Source: Scenedesmus sp. ARA3
Lineage: Eukaryota; Chlorophyta; Chlorophyceae; Sphaeropleales; Scenedesmaceae
Reading direction: 5' to 3'
NCBI GenBank assembly: GCA_004335835.1
Contig: RWJK01001809.1
Location: 37,435 to 101,434 of the forward strand
Length of the DNA: 64,000 nucleotides
Position 1 is the first letter of the stretch. Each line of letters begins with the position of its first letter. Of this stretch, positions 40,362 through 52,800 are shown piece after piece. The position numbers and the translations under genes were made by a program. The notes below the pieces were generated by a model, which did not search any database, was not told the DNA's origin, and worked only from the letters and a program-made list of their open reading frames with translations.

Positions 40362-40495
40362 ATGGAGTTGAGGATGACACAGGTGTGGCTGGATGAACTG
40401 CTTGCAGGAGGCAGCATTAGCAGCAGCAGTGGCAGAAGCGCTCCTGCAGAGCAAACTCATGTGTGCATAAAGCAGCTGGTGAGCCACTTGACGCT

Positions 40496-40526
<31 letters not shown>

Positions 40527-41095
40527 CGCATCGGCGGTTGGACGGCAGCTGGAAGCGGCGGGACGCTGCGGTCAGCATTGTTGAGCTGCGTCCTGCAAGA
40601 CCTGCTGCATTTAGTCCCCTGCGTTTTGTCAAGCTGCTCAGCGTGGCAATGTTGCTGCGTGTAGCTGCCAGCAGTGCCGCTGCTGCTGCTGCTGCTGCAG
40701 GCCAGCAGGCTTTGCCCAGCTGCAGTTACAGGCACCGCAGGCGCCTGAGGCACTGGTGAGAATTGCTGTCAGTTTCAAGGGCCCAGCGCTTGGCAGCCAT
40801 GCGCCTGAGGCACTGGTGAGGTGCTGCAGCTGTCACTGGCAAGCGTCCAGACGCTGGCAGCTGTGTGTTGACTGCTGAAGTGCTCTGTCTGCATTGGTGG
40901 ACCTGGTGCAGTTGCCCTGCAGTGTACAGAAGAGCTGCTGTGTACCTGCCAAATCTGTACAGCACCTGTGTCAAGCATTGCAGCGCACTGCAGTGCACTG
41001 AACGGTCACGTGCTCTGCTTTGTCACTGCTGCCATGCAGTTAGGGCCATCTTATGCTTTCAACAGGCTGGGGCCTCACAATACTGCGGAGGCAGC

Positions 41096-41127
<32 letters not shown>

Positions 41128-41420
41128 GAGCAGCAGCACTGCCTGCCCCGGCACCAGCTGCTACTGGGGCATCGCAGCTGCACCAAAGCCTGCTGGCGTA
41201 GCGAGTCTGGTGCAGCAGCGAGCCAGGCAATGCCACACTGTGCCAGGCAAAGCCACACTCGAAGTATCGCTACTGGCACTGCTGGCAGCAGCCACTCTGG
41301 CGGAGGCCACAGCGCAGATGGGAGCAGCTGCAGCTGCTTCTGCCACAAAACCAGCTGCAGGAGCATACCACATCTCCAGCCCAGCAGAGCGGGCCTGAGC
41401 TTGAGCAGCAGCTGCAGGAG

Positions 41421-41452
<32 letters not shown>

Positions 41453-42562
41453 ACAGCAGCAAGATGAGCTCAGACTTATTGCTGCAGACAACAGTCCAAC
41501 GCTGCAGCAGATGGACCTGATAGTGCTGCAGCTGGGGGGCTGACCGGCAGTGACAGCACACACCTGCTGCATGGCTTCAGAGTGTTGCAACGGCCTCCTG
41601 GTGCAGCCAGTGTCATGCGGTCCAGATACATTGGCCTGCGGTGCTGAGCTGCACATGCAAAGAAATATGCAGTTTTGCTACTGAAAGTATCTTCCGGCTG
41701 CTCATTTGGCCGTGTGTGTGGGCAGGGGTGCTGTGCGGCGCCACAAGCTATTCAGCACACAGCTGGCAGCATTTTGCTGACTGCCAGGCAAAGCAAATGG
41801 GTCCATGTAAGCAGTTTTGTTGAAACCAGACACCGAGGTGGTACAGCAGCTGCTGCAGCTGTACACATGTGGTCAAACGCTTGAAGGACATGTGATGGCA
41901 GGCCGCTGTTTTGTGCACTGTGCAAGGCACTGGTGATGCTGAAGGAGAAAGATTGTCATGATATAAGAGGAACATTTTCTCGAGGGGATACTTCCCAACC
42001 ATTTACAGGGGTGTGGTGGTGCAGCCATGCCTGCCAGCTGGAATCAGTCATGACAGGTAGTTAGTTATGTCACTTGATTTGAATTGAGTGATGCTCAACG
42101 CATGCTGTATAAGTCCCGCTACCAGCTATCGTGGTTTCGCACGTGCATATTTGTAGCGCTGTTGCAGCTTTGACTAAAGAGCTTGCAAATCTACGTGAAC
42201 GCCCCCACCACTTTCGTCCGCTCGTGCCTGCTGGAGCTGTTCAAGGCCTTACCTCTGACTTTACTTTGTAATCTATAAAGTGCGTCTGTTGCTACGGCCT
42301 TTTGGGCTGCCGCCGCACGACAATGCTTACGTGCTTAAGGCGGGAAGCAGCACACAGCGACAGCAGCGCTCGACAGCACCGTACATGATGCAGGTACATG
42401 ATGGAGCTATAAGACGGAGATGAGCAAAGCTCGCTGCAGCTGTTCTGGTGCATCATGGTCATGCCCTGTCAGGCCACTGCTAGGCCAAGCAGCAGCAGCC
42501 AAGCAGTATGTGTCAGCATATAAGCTCAACACCCCAGCAACACCCCCCAAGCACCATTTTCT
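40362..42562 (+). other. Unresolved region with possible exons, including a Gln-rich one
   Basis: Several stretches look coding but could not be joined. A frame at 41320-41543 reads a Gln-rich segment (PELEQQLQEQ, then about 15 Gln) followed by DELRLIAADNSPTLQQMDL and a stop at 41541. An exon-like block after a GTTGCAG acceptor at 42168-42271 reads LTKELANLRERPHHFRPLVP before a stop. The donor-like block GCGCCTGAGGCACTGGTGAG occurs twice (40738-40757 and 40800-40819), the same exon-edge duplication style seen in the confirmed genes. Frames beginning at 40362 give MELRMTQVWLDELLAGGSIS. No family recognised. Confidence 0.3.
42518..42524 (+). promoter_or_regulatory. TATA-like box before the 11-mer repeat protein gene
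   Basis: ATATAAG lies 39 bases upstream of the ATG at 42563. The spacing leaves a very short leader, so either transcription starts close to the ATG or a later ATG (42659, MALSRAFYNL) is used. Confidence 0.4.
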
Positions 42563-43327
42563 ATGTTGGAATACATTGATTATGTGCTGAATACCTGTTT
42601 TGGCTGCAATGGTGCTGCTGCTGCTGTTCCGTGCTTATGTTGGCTCTTGCAGGATATCATGGCGCTCTCAAGGGCTTTCTACAACCTGCTGTCCCATATC
42701 ACAGTGGCGGCGCTCAAGGGCGCGGTGTTTGTGCTCGACTTCCTTGGTGGTTGTGGCAACCAGGCCCAGGTGCGTGCACAGGGGCTTCACACGTCAGTGA
42801 AGGCGGTTGAAAGAACAGTACATGACATATGTGGCTGAAAACAGTAGCCCTGCAGTAGGCAGGTAATCGATCATTCATCCCTGTCGTTGCCAGCTTGTTA
42901 AGCAGCCTACAATGTGCAGTAGTTGTCATTACAGCCGAATTTAGCTGTCACGTGCATCAGTTGCTTTCCTGACATCACATCATGTGTTCGCTGCTTTGCT
43001 ACACTTGCCGCAAGTAGCGGTTGAACCCGTCTCACATTGCCTTTCCTGCTGCAACTTTTTTTGTCAAATGTTCCCTCCTCCATGCGCGTGGTGCAGCATG
43101 GGTTCGTGGCTACTCTCAACAGCTGCAGCACCGCCATGCAGACAGCGAAGCACAGCTGCAGCACCGCTCTGCAGTCTGTGAAAGCCGGCTGCAGCACCAG
43201 CATGCAGGCGGTGCAGCACCTCGTGTCGAATGCCGCAGAGCAGGCTTACCGCTTCCCTGTGAAGCTGAATGACTTCGTGAGCACCGCCGCACGGACTGGC
43301 AATGCAGCGAGGCGCCGTGGTGTGTGA
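42563..43327 (+). CDS. Small protein with 11-residue amphipathic Cys/Ser/Thr repeats
   Basis: Two exons, 42563-42769 and 43097-43327, phase 0, giving 145 aa. The first exon has a Cys-bearing hydrophobic stretch (IDYVLNTCFGCNG, VPCLCWLL) and then ALSRAFYNLLSHITVAALKG. The second exon holds three successive 11-residue units (CSTAMQTAKHS, CSTALQSVKAG, CSTSMQAVQHL) followed by VSNAAEQAYRFPVKLNDFVS and a basic end (AARRRGV). Eleven-residue repeats of this type form long amphipathic helices, as in perilipins and LEA proteins; association with a membrane or lipid droplet surface is a reasonable but unproven inference. If the downstream ATG at 42659 is used, the Cys-rich N-terminus is lost. TGTAA lies at 43480-43484, 153 bases after the stop. 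Confidence 0.6.
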
Positions 43328-44753
43328 ATTCAGAGCTTATTGGTTTGGTCTGACGATGCCTAGGCACGCATGTCCGCAGATGCACAGGCAGCACAGCCAG
43401 TTACTTGTGTGCGGCATGGAGGGTCATGATTGGTCACGCACAGAATCATTGGTTTTTGAGACGATAGTATAGTATGTGTTGTAACTCTTGATGTGATGTT
43501 CAGATGCTTGGCGATGGATGCTGGGTATCGATGGCTTTTGCATGTCTGTGGTGTTTGCATGTCTGTGGTGTCCTAGCAAGTCCCCCCTACAACCATCCAG
43601 TATGCTGACTCAATATGGTGATTCTGCAGCTGTGGCCAGGTGCTCATGTCTCCTGAGGCCACAGCGGCTATCCCAGCTGTGTCGTGAAACAGCTGTGTCG
43701 GCAACTTGGATTGAAAGCAAACATCCATGCATCAAACAACAACTTGAATCAAATGTAATCTTACTGTTTGTCAACTCTCTCAGCCTGGTCAAGTTCTACA
43801 GTCAATCAGAACAGTCAATGTAATGTTTCTGGCATGGTCTAGTCATGCACAAAAGCAAGTGTCTCTGAGAGACGCCATAGCCAAATGATCAAGGACACAG
43901 GACGGAAACGGCGGTGTTGGCAATCAACACCATTCACTCAACATATGATATGGTTAGAGCTCTTAGAGCAAAATACAGCATATATCATGCATGGCTACAT
44001 CAGGTAGCGCCAGGGAGCTGCTGTATTGGTCGGATTCGTCATCCCGCAGCTCAGCTGACTGCAGTCAGCCTGCTCGAAATTTTCATGGCAGTGACTTGCA
44101 AGTCAAAAAAATTGGTGTTTTTGTACTGCCGCTGACTGCATTGCAATCAATAATCAACGTATGTGGCAGGTTGAATCCTAGCCACACAAGGAGCCACAAC
44201 AGGACGAGCGAAACTGCAACATTCCTGCACTGATCAGTGCACTCATGAGCTGATTGCCAGTGCCATTGTTCCCTCAAACCCTAATAGTAGCAGTACCAGC
44301 GGGGCTGAAACAGACCACAACGCTTATTGTTGCGCGATATATATGTTACAGTTGAATGATTCCGCAATGCTTGCATGTGTGCGTGCCAGGGCACCAGCTA
44401 TCTTATTCAAATCGAACCACTCTCAAAGCTGACGCGCCCATTCACGCCAATGATGGGGTTAACTGAATTTCAACATGCTAAGCTCAGTTTTAGCAGCCGC
44501 TGAACTGGCTGCCTTCTTGCAGCAGTACAGGCATCCCCGGCAGCAGCAAACGTCATGAAGGATCCAGTACGGCACTAGAGGGGATGAGCTAACGGTACAA
44601 GCTACGCAGATTGAATAAACTCAGCTATGCGGCCTGTCTAGCTGTTGAAGCAGTCATGTAGGCCACGCACAGCTGCAACTCTTGGCCACAGCAGTTGAGC
44701 GCGCACAGCCAGCGGCATGACCACAAATCCAGCAGGCATAAGCAGCAGAGCAG
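43328..44753. other. Intergenic region, no gene supported
   Basis: Holds TGTAA at 43480-43484 (downstream of the preceding gene). The rest is comparatively AT-rich with no coding-like frame; short open frames at 43518-43823 and 43914-44233 have no recognisable features. Confidence 0.45.
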
Positions 44754-47700
44754 ATGCAGCAGTTGCAGCAGTTGCAGCAGGCCAGCGGTAAAATCCAGCT
44801 GGTTAGCAGGTTTCCAGCAGCAATGGCACTGATGTTGCCGGGTCAACGCCCAGCGCCACTGGTGCGCGGGCTCGGAGGAGTGCAGCTGCTGGAGCAGCTG
44901 CATGCACGCAGAAGAAATCCAGTCACCAGCAAGGTGCTAGCTGAGCCTGGACGGGTGAAGCAGACCTTTGCTGCAGAGCCTTATGCTCTTTTACAAAAGA
45001 AGGAGGCTGCCCAGTGGTTTAATATGGGCTTTCAGCTGTTCCCTGGGGAGTTGATCATGCTGCAGCTGGTGGTAGAGGTGACCAAGGTGGTCCTTGAAGG
45101 GATGATGGAACACTTCAAGGACGGGAGTGAGCTGCACCGGCGTCATATGGAGGGCATTGGCCAGGCAGGTGGGTCAACCCTGTGAGATTTCCTGCTTGCA
45201 GGAAATGACAGATGTTGAGCAGCATGAATGTGTGCTTGATGTTTGTTATGATGTACTGTTGTGAATTTGTTTGCATGGCCAAGTTGTTTGCATGGCCAAG
45301 TTCCACTTTGCACTAGCAAAAAAGCTCAGTTCCTGCAAGGACGAGGCATGTGTAGGCAGGCACTGCTGCTCAGTTGGTTGGGGCAAGACAGGCAGAAATG
45401 CAGTAGATCACAAGTGTGTTTGTATGTGCTGCTGTTGACGGCATTCTTATGCCTCTCCTGCAACTGTTGCTGCTGCTGCTGCTGCTGCTGCTGTTCAGCA
45501 CTTGTCCTCAAGCTTCTTGCAGTGACTCTGAACTGCATCGTGTACGAGGTGCTGCTGCTGGAGCCAAGGAAACCTGGGTCACATGAGTTTGTGGTGGTTG
45601 ATCTGCGGCCCAGGGCCCTGAAGGTACGATTCGAAACATCAACAACTAGCCATGCCTGTTGAACACTGGATGCTTATTAGCAACGCCCTGCACACCAACA
45701 GCAGCCCTTAATGCCAATGCTGAATCCTGCAGAATGCATCACATGACATTTTACATTTTCTTGGGCGGACAAGTGCAGCATGCGTGCAGTGATGCATGTA
45801 TATGACCTGGATCCTGTGCCTTTTGATTGCTGCAGGTCTTCACAGCGATGGAGTGTGTGCTGACTCAAGAGCAGCTGTCTGAGCTGGAATCGGGCATGCG
45901 CATCGGACGCTTGTCACCGCAATTGCTGGGGTTTGAAAGGGTGAGGCTGCCAGCAGCATTCATGATGCAGCAACAAGTCCGGCTGCAAACATCAAATGTC
46001 TGTCACGGCACATGCAGTACCAAGGGGCGAGTCTTCTAGTGGCATTGCTGTTGTTTGCAGCGGCCTTGGCAGATATGTATTCTGGCATGATGTGCTGGAG
46101 TACCTTGCAGAGCAGTAGCCACACATCCACTTTACGCCTCTATGTGGTCCCGTTGAGCTACTGCTTGATCGCAGGCATTGTGCAGTGCAAGCACATATGG
46201 ATCTGCTCTTGCACAGAACTGTGGAGTGATCTAACATCATCGATGGTTGTTGGCTGTAGGCGGGTTTTGTAGGCCTACAAGAGCACCCAGGCGAGGAGAG
46301 GATGTGGCCCGCCGGATGTGCACTTATGGCGCTGGCGGTGTGCACGCTGCAGGACCTCATGGCGCAGGTGAGTGAGCTGACTGCAAGCAATTGCTGCAGA
46401 TTGTGTGCTTCACCTGTCTTGTGCTGCTCGGTCGTGCATCTGGCGTGACCACCGTGACGACTGTGTTCGGCGATGCCTTTAGATGCACTGCTTGCTGCCG
46501 CAGCACTGGGCACTTCGGCGTGCCGCTTGTGCTGCATTAGCACTGCAGTCCCACCCAATCCACATAACATGCCGTCTAACCACGTCATTTGGCTGCCAGC
46601 TGCAGCATGCAGTATCAGCGACCACTGTTTCTCAGATGTTGCTTGCGAATAATACGAGCATTCAGCAACTCAGCACTGAAGCCGGCGGTTTTCCTTGTAC
46701 ATGCAGATGGAGCCACGTGATCTGCTGTTCGTGGAGACGCTGGCATGTGGCATGGGCCACCTGGTGCTTGGGCTGCAGGACCTGCACATCAACGACTGGG
46801 CGCATATAGACGTCAAAGCTCTGAATCTCCTCCTCATGAGCAATGGTGCCATCAAGCTGGCTGACTTCGGCATGGCCAAGGTGAGCGTCACATGGCTTCA
46901 GCGTACCGCACACATGCTGAGGTTTGCTGCAAACAGCCTTCATGCAGCAGTCGGTGGCCAGGCGCAGCTTGGCATTGCTTCTGCCTTATACCGATGCATG
47001 CAATACACAGACCATTCACTCAGCCCTGCCAGTGTATACAATAACGGAACACTTGTGCAGTCCGCTGCTCGATGCTTGCAGCAAACTTGCCTGTTACACG
47101 GGGGCAGTCCACATTCTGCAGAAAAGTTCATTGCCGTCCTATGCAGTCATTGTGCTTGTTTCACCAAGCAAACACACTTTTGCATGCAGAATTTGAGCTG
47201 CCTGCCCAAGCAGCCACTGCAGCTGCACGGGGCAAGTGGTGAACTGGGATTTCCTTTGACTAGCGGTGAGTGTAGCAGCAATGCCAACAATACATCTGCT
47301 TCTTCTCGCTGCATTGACTTGTTTCATCAACTGAAGCTCCAGTTTCTCCAAGCATCACCAGGCGCTGACCCACAGGGTTCACTCGCCCTATTTTTTGTGC
47401 AGGTACATACCCCTTCATGGACCCCCACATTGGAGGTGGGTGCCACAGTACCAGCTGTTGCACTAGCGTCAGTTCAGGCAGTTGGCGGGTTCTGCATGTG
47501 ACAAGGCAGCTGATCTGAAGAAGACCGACCAACAAGAAGTGCGCTTGATGTGGTGGTCGGGATGGGGATAATCTGTTGGTTGTGCGTCTGTGTGATGCCC
47601 CTAGTGCGCTTACCTTGCCACTCGTTGATTTGTTTTGATGTGCTGCGGCAGGGACGGAGTTGGAGCCCTTGCGCAACACCTACGTGGAAGCAGCTTTGAA

Positions 47701-49342
47701 GGGCAGGCGGCAGTCCTGCAAGCAAGAGGTCAAGTCAGCAAAGGCAGCTTTCGAGCCCTGTGCTGCTGCTACGCTCATGGCGGCGCATAACCAGCTGACA
47801 GGCGCAGCTGAGCAGCATCGCCTGGCATCCACAGCTGCACAAGCTGCTGCCGCTGCTGCAGCTGCTGCAGGTGTGCTGCCAGGCGCAGATGGCATTGGCG
47901 TGCAGGGCAACGCTGCTGTTAGTCAGGCAGCGCAAGCTTATGCTGCAACGGCAGCAACAGAGGCAGCAGCCCGCAGGTCCCTGGCGGCTGCAGCATCGGC
48001 TGTTGAAGCTGCGGCAGCCAAGGTGGCGCAGCTGCGCGAGCGGATTGCTGACACAAAGCGGCGCGAGCAAGAGGCTGCCAGGGAGAAGTCTTCGTACCAC
48101 AAAGGCGTGCTGCGGGCAACCAACACAAGCGCAGATGCTGTGAAGGCATGCGATAAGGCAAGTGGCACTGCAGTGCTGAGTCCCCACCATGTTTATCAGG
48201 CCCTCCATACATTGAGGCTGGTTACTGCTGTTCTGCTGCCAGGCAAGCCGAACGGTGAAAATACACATATAATCCACCTCCTCTTACTGATGTAACCAAC
48301 TGCACCTTCAAATATATGGCCATGTCTGCTGCGGCCTGCTTGTCACTGCAGTGGTCAAGTGCTGTGCTGATGGGGTGGCTGGCAACACCGGGCCATACGT
48401 TTGTTGAAGATGTTGTGAAGGCAGCCGGCATTGATTACAAGGTCAAGACCAAGACTAGCGACCCTTTTGAGGAGTCCAAGGCTTTGCAGAGGGCATTCTA
48501 TCAAGTGAGGCGGCGTATGGCTCTCAATGCGCAGCCATCGAATTTGCAGCTGCAGAGCGGGAAAATTGACTAAAGTTTGCAGCCACGCGTAAGACAGTGC
48601 AAGGCATTGACCTAGCGCAGCAACAAGTTACACTGCTGTTCGACTTCCGTAGTACTCCGGAGTGTACCACACAACTTGGCATGAGCTCTTTCTTTGCATG
48701 TCGCCGCACTGCCATCGCAGGCCATTTGGGATGACGAGTGCAGGGGCACCCCAGGCGCGTGCATCCGCAAAGGGCTGGCTTCCTCGGGCCCAATGGCGCT
48801 GCTGGTGGAACAGGTGCTGCTGCCGCTGCTCAAGATCCGCCCTCAGGAGCGCAGCACCTGGGACAGGGTGCTCAGCAGCCCGCTGCTGCAGACGGTGAGT
48901 TGGTGTGGTTCAGATAAGTTTCTCAGAAACGCCGTACAACTGACGTTGTTCCACATTGGCCAGGGCAAATACAGCCGTGTAGTTGGTGTGTGGGGAGGGA
49001 TTGGCTGCGGACAACAAGTCAATTTACATCCAAAATCCCTTTTAAGCGCTAGAGGCTGCTGCAGTACATCCTTGGTCTTCCTACACCAACTCTGCGCTCT
49101 GGTTTCGTTGCACGCTGCTAGTGACTGGCTGCTGTGTGTTGCTTGCACTTGCGCAGGCCTTGAGCTGCTTACCTGACCAGGGCAGCCCTGAACAGGAGGA
49201 TCTCAAGAAGCGCCTGCGGCGCGCAGCACAGCTACACAACAGCCCAGTTGATCAGGAGAGAGCAGCAGCAGCCGCAGCAGCTGTAGCGTTGATGAGGGTC
49301 GAGACCAGCGCTGATGAAGATCATCCTCAATACCTGTTAAAG
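44754..49342 (+). CDS. Protein kinase-like module with a coiled-coil insertion (N-terminal part of a possible kinase-SUMO protease gene)
   Basis: Eleven exons: 44754-45168, 45523-45623, 45836-45940, 46260-46367, 46707-46880, 47190-47265, 47403-47435, 47652-48157, 48352-48504, 48721-48894, 49157-49342; 677 codons with no stop. Kinase landmarks in order: Gly loop GIGQAG followed by VYEV, ALKVF with the likely ATP-binding Lys, catalytic loop HIDVKALN (Arg of HRD replaced by Ile; Asp, Lys and Asn kept), ADFGMAK, GTYPFMDPH in place of the APE segment, DKWSSAVLM as subdomain IX, and IRPQERSTWDRVLSSPLL as subdomain XI. An Ala-rich coiled coil of about 150 residues is inserted between subdomains VIII and IX. 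The intron after 48157 is GC-AG (AAG|GCAAGT); its use exactly restores the DxWS motif. Alternatively the last exon reads on to a stop at 49379. Substrate unknown. Confidence 0.75.
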
Positions 49343-49464
49343 GTGGGTGCTGCAATATTGACTGCTGGCAGCTGCAGCTGACCTGGCTCTGCTGCTGCTG
49401 CTGCTGCTGTATCGCCTGATGCAACAGTCATCAGGGTGACTCTAGCCATTTTATGCTGCAGTGT

Positions 49465-49476
49465 CAAGCGAAGGAC

Positions 49477-49536
<60 letters not shown>

Positions 49537-49586
49537 NNNNNNNNNNNNNNNNNNNNNNNNNNNNNNNNNNNNNNNNNNNNNNNNNN

Positions 49587-49644
<58 letters not shown>

Positions 49645-49655
49645 CTGTTAGTACA
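49465..49655 (+). repeat. (CTG)n tract with embedded 50-N gap
   Basis: CTG runs flank 50 N (49537-49586) in the intron between the last clear kinase exon and the next exon at 49811. The real length is unknown, so undetected exon sequence here cannot be excluded. Confidence 0.95.
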
Positions 49656-49810
49656 TGCATTACCACATGCACAGCTGCAGGTGCCAGCAGCAGTTGGTAT
49701 GCATGCAAAGCCTTCTTCTTATTGCCTGCCCACACAGTGCATATTCGTATCTTTTCTTGGGCGCAACTTGTCCACATCAACAGGCTGCTCTTTGATATTG
49801 CCTCCCGCAG

Positions 49811-52800
49811 CGGCCCACATTCTTCCAGCGCATTCACTGCTTTGGGCAGCAAGCCAGGGCAAAGCTTGAATTGGTGCAGCAGCAGCAGCGCGAAAGAAAG
49901 GCGCGGCAAAGCCCACCACCATGTGAAGATGCTGCAGCTGTGCACATGCCACCAAGGACAGTGGAAGTGAACGAGCAGGTAGCTGTGTTACTTTCAGCAA
50001 CTGTAGCTGTTCACACAGTAGCACAGTAGCAATTGCTGATGTTCTGAGGCTGTGGTCCAACTGCACTTCTAAGGCTTGAGAAAAAGGTCAGGGGTAAGCC
50101 TTGTCTCAGTACGACACACAGCGATGCCAACACTGGGTAACTCTTGCTGCAAAAATTTAACTGCATGCTGGTGTTAACCTTGCAGATTGCTGTTTCGAGC
50201 TACCACAGCCTGGCCAGCAGCCATGAGAGCGATCCTGCTGCTGCGGCTTGTGGCCCCGGCGCACCCAGCAGCGCCGCTACGGCAGCTGTGGGACAGTCGC
50301 ATGGAACGGCCATACCGGCATTTGCAACATGCGCTGGCAGCAGCATGAGCTATGCCAAGGGCAGCAGCGGTAAGCTGCTGCTACTCACGGTTCCAGAAAT
50401 TGCAGCTTGCATACGCAGCGTACGTCCCAGATAGCATGAGCGGCAATTCTGCTGGCAGCTGACATATTCTGGCTTGCAGCGCTGCTTATGAGAGATGGCG
50501 GCTATTGTAGGCCTGACATGTGTATCTGTGGTCCTGCAGGCAAAGCTGCATCTTGTGGTGGTGCCGCAGCTTCTTCAGAGGCAGAGGCGGCTGTGGAGGA
50601 TCAGACATCAACAGAGGCTGGCACTGGCGGCAAGGTGAGCTGGACATCATCGATCAAGGTAGCATTCCTGCTTACGTATATGCCTATCAGCATCTGTTAC
50701 ATGTTGCAGCTGTGCAACAACATGCACGGTTTCAGGTCAGCTGATCTTCTGCAGTTGACTCAAATTTGCAACATGCTGCATTCTGCTAACATATCTGGTC
50801 CCTGGCACGCTTTGAACTGCCTTGCACATTCCTGCAGCTTGCTACTGTGCCCTCGGGCGCCAGCGCTGCTGCTGCCGCTGCTGGTGAGCCCAGGGGCGTG
50901 AGCAGTGACGGCGAGGGGCCCTCAGCTGGCGGCAGCGGGCGCTGCGGCAGCCCCATCAACCTGGTGGAGCTAGAGCCTGAAGCAGCGTCCGAGTTTGCGG
51001 TGAGCTGCTCAGGGCTTGGTGCGGTGCTTGTCGAGCATGCAGGTGAGTGCAGCAGCGAATCAGCAGCATCTGTAGCCGCTGCAGCACTCAGTCCCTGATA
51101 GTATGACGGGCAGAGTCTGCTCTTCTTGCTCAGCTGCTGTCGTGTGCCTGCTGGCTTGTGTGGCCATGTGAACGTGTTGTGTTGAACTTCTGCTTCTTCT
51201 TCTGCTGCTGCTGCTGGCCCCAGGGCCTGCACATGACGTTCCCGCGTGAGGGCGGCGCTGGGTCTGTGGAGCTGACGCCTGCTGACCTGGAGCGCCTGGA
51301 CCCCGAGCACTTCCTTAACGACAGCATCATTGACTTCTACCTCAAGTGAGTGGCTGGGTTGCATGAACAGCTAGGAGGAGGGTGATGCAAATCTGATCAC
51401 AGGCTCAGGTGGTGGCAGCCGGCTGTGTCATCAATCCTGCCATGCACTCTAACCTGTTGTGCTGTCTACATGCAGGCGGGTGGAGTTGCAGGAGCTCGCG
51501 GGCGCGGCGCTGCAGGTGCAGCACCGCTATTGCTTCTTCAACAGCTTCTTTTACACGAAGCTTAGCGGGCGCGACAGTGACAGCAGCAGCGGGGGCGGCA
51601 GCGGGACTGGCAGCACGAGCGGCAGCGGGGGCGGCGGCGGGGGTGGCAGCGGGAGTAGCAGCAGGAGTGGCAGCAGGAGCGGCAGCGAGAGCGGCAATGA
51701 GAGCTGCAGCAACGCAGCAGCCTGGGCCAGGCGCTTGGAGCGTGCGCGCTGCATACATGAAAGGGTGAAGAAGTACACCAAGGTGCGCTGGGCTGGGCTT
51801 GTTGGTCCTTGGGAGCGCAAGCAGATCAAGCTGCTGCTGGTGTCCGCTGCTGTGGTGGACTGTCTATGCTGATAGTTGCGTGTGCGTCCTCGTACGTGTT
51901 TTCTCTGATGGCAAGCACCAATATATACCCTGCTCCGTGCCGCTGCAGGGCGTGGACATCTTTGCCAAGGACTTCCTGCTGGTGCCCATCCATCACGCAG
52001 CGCACTGGAGCCTGGCCATCGTCTGCCACCCAGGCCTATTTGCGCAGCGCATGCAGCAGATAGCAGCGCAGGTGGAGCAGCAGCATGTGCTTGCAGAGGC
52101 GGCTGCAGCTGCAGCAGGGGGTGGCGATGCTGCTGCAAATGCTGCTGCTGGTGGTGCTGGCGTTGAAGCTCAGCCGGTGATCATCCACCTAGACAGCCTG
52201 TGCGGCATGGCAGGTGAGTCAGTGTGCTGCCACAGCAGGTGGTTGGCTTGCTGTTGCACGTGGTGGCAGGGACCATCAGGAACACAGCGACACAACGCTG
52301 GTTTTACTGCAGAACTGACTATGGGCGCGTTTGTGGCACCTGCGTTGGCTTGTGCTGTGGTGCTGACTGAGCTGTGTCTGCTGCTGCTGCCGCTGCTGGT
52401 GGCAGGTGGCCATCCCACAAAGACCATTGTCAGATTCCTGCGATTCTGGATGGAGCAGGAGTGGCTGGCGCAGCAGGGCTGGCAGCAGGCCGCAGCTGCT
52501 GGAGCACCAGCAGCTGCAGCAGCACCAGCTCAGCAGCAGCACGGCCAGCAGCCAGAGCTTCAGGAGCCGCCATACGCACTGGGGCAGGTGAGGCAGGCTT
52601 GCTGTCCGTGTAAGCAGCACTGGCGACTTGCTGTGCTCTCAAACAGTCGCTGTGTTAACCAGCATGCTTGCGCAGTGCCATATGCAGCTGCATGGCCATC
52701 CCCTTCACATACTGTGCAGTGAGCGCTGCACAGCTTTTGCAGTTGACGAAGCATGCAAGCGGCACTTTCAGCTTGAACCAGTGACATGGAACGCGCCCCC

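Noticed and set aside
46695..47501. 268-codon single open frame over the kinase catalytic exon
   Set aside because: It is read-through of an intron; the downstream exons (47190, 47403) restore kinase motifs only when spliced.
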